Assembly: GCF_003663885.1 (NCBI RefSeq) | Contig: NZ_RCCE01000003.1 | Coordinates: 231,001-295,000, forward strand | Direction of reading: 5' to 3' | DNA length: 64,000 bases | From: Litoreibacter meonggei | Lineage (GTDB): Bacteria > Pseudomonadota > Alphaproteobacteria > Rhodobacterales > Rhodobacteraceae | Shown: in pieces, positions 63,980 through 64,000 of the stretch | Position numbering within the stretch: the stretch's first letter is position 1 | Layout of the letters: the number at the start of each line of letters is the position of its first letter | The notes under the pieces: model-generated | What the model was told of the DNA's origin: nothing | The model's database searches: none | The model's input: only the letters and a program-made list of their open reading frames with translations | Program-made: the position numbers and the translations under genes

Positions 63980-64000
63980 GTTGCCCCATTCGGAAATTCG

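Overview
This 64 kb window reads as a chromosomal segment of a marine alphaproteobacterium of the Roseobacter group (Rhodobacteraceae). The evidence is gene content: a TrcR (DUF1013) regulator, an aa3-oxidase subunit IV microprotein, a COQ9 homologue beside rpsU, a DmdC-type acyl-CoA dehydrogenase of DMSP-degrading roseobacters, a pyrB/pyrC-like pair, a DUF6173 protein, and a 23S-5S-tRNA-fMet rrn end with 23S intervening sequences. I saw no transposase, integrase, phage, CRISPR or toxin-antitoxin genes.

Layout. 1-3.6 kb: two divergent sugar-acid operons, aldose epimerase plus aldehyde dehydrogenase (minus) and 2-dehydro-3-deoxygalactonokinase plus an SMP-30 lactonase (plus), consistent with oxidative galactose-type catabolism. 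3.6-12.5 kb: a CAU-anticodon tRNA, a GlcD-type FAD oxidase, HAD phosphatase, ClpS, an RsmC-like methyltransferase, an SDR lacking its catalytic Lys, a secreted DUF4453 protein, CpdB, TrcR and a periplasmic RNase T2. 12.5-12.9 kb: a geneless stretch with consecutive hairpins and a strong terminator, a candidate structured RNA. 12.9-28 kb: quinone oxidoreductase and COQ9, rpsU, a lipoprotein with the oxidase microprotein, DmdC-like dehydrogenase with an MBL hydrolase and a DUF6173 protein, TsaC, YqgE, a DsbD-alpha protein, an RND pump with adaptor, MoaB and a family-4-like uracil-DNA glycosylase.

28-32 kb is a tight plus-strand operon: pyrB, a 33-residue membrane microprotein, a second membrane protein, a pyrC homologue that has lost its metal ligands, plsY and DUF805. 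32-39.5 kb: gshA, a membrane protein and rsmE run opposite ubiA with only 12 bases between the divergent start codons. An OmpA-family protein with an overlapping coiled-coil protein follows, then pgsA-moaD-moaE.

39.6-50.7 kb is a catabolic block on the minus strand: a SARP-like/TPR regulator, gluconate 5-dehydrogenase and gluconokinase, and an operon for a peptide-type ABC importer (binding protein, two permeases, fused ATPase), aldehyde dehydrogenase, SDR and a self-cleaving P1/DmpA-NylC family hydrolase. 50.8-60.3 kb: panBC, a Dabb protein, pabB, an M20 deacylase, uvrC, a FolM-like SDR, a CaCA antiporter, a zinc-ribbon microprotein and an S49 protease. 60.7-64 kb: the 3' part of an rrn operon on the minus strand (partial 23S, 5S, tRNA-fMet).

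Most of the window is ordinary housekeeping. The parts most worth attention are the pyrB-microprotein-pseudo-pyrC operon, the 12.5-12.9 kb structured region, the two 23S intervening sequences, the active-site losses in four enzyme homologues, and the importer-plus-P1-hydrolase operon.
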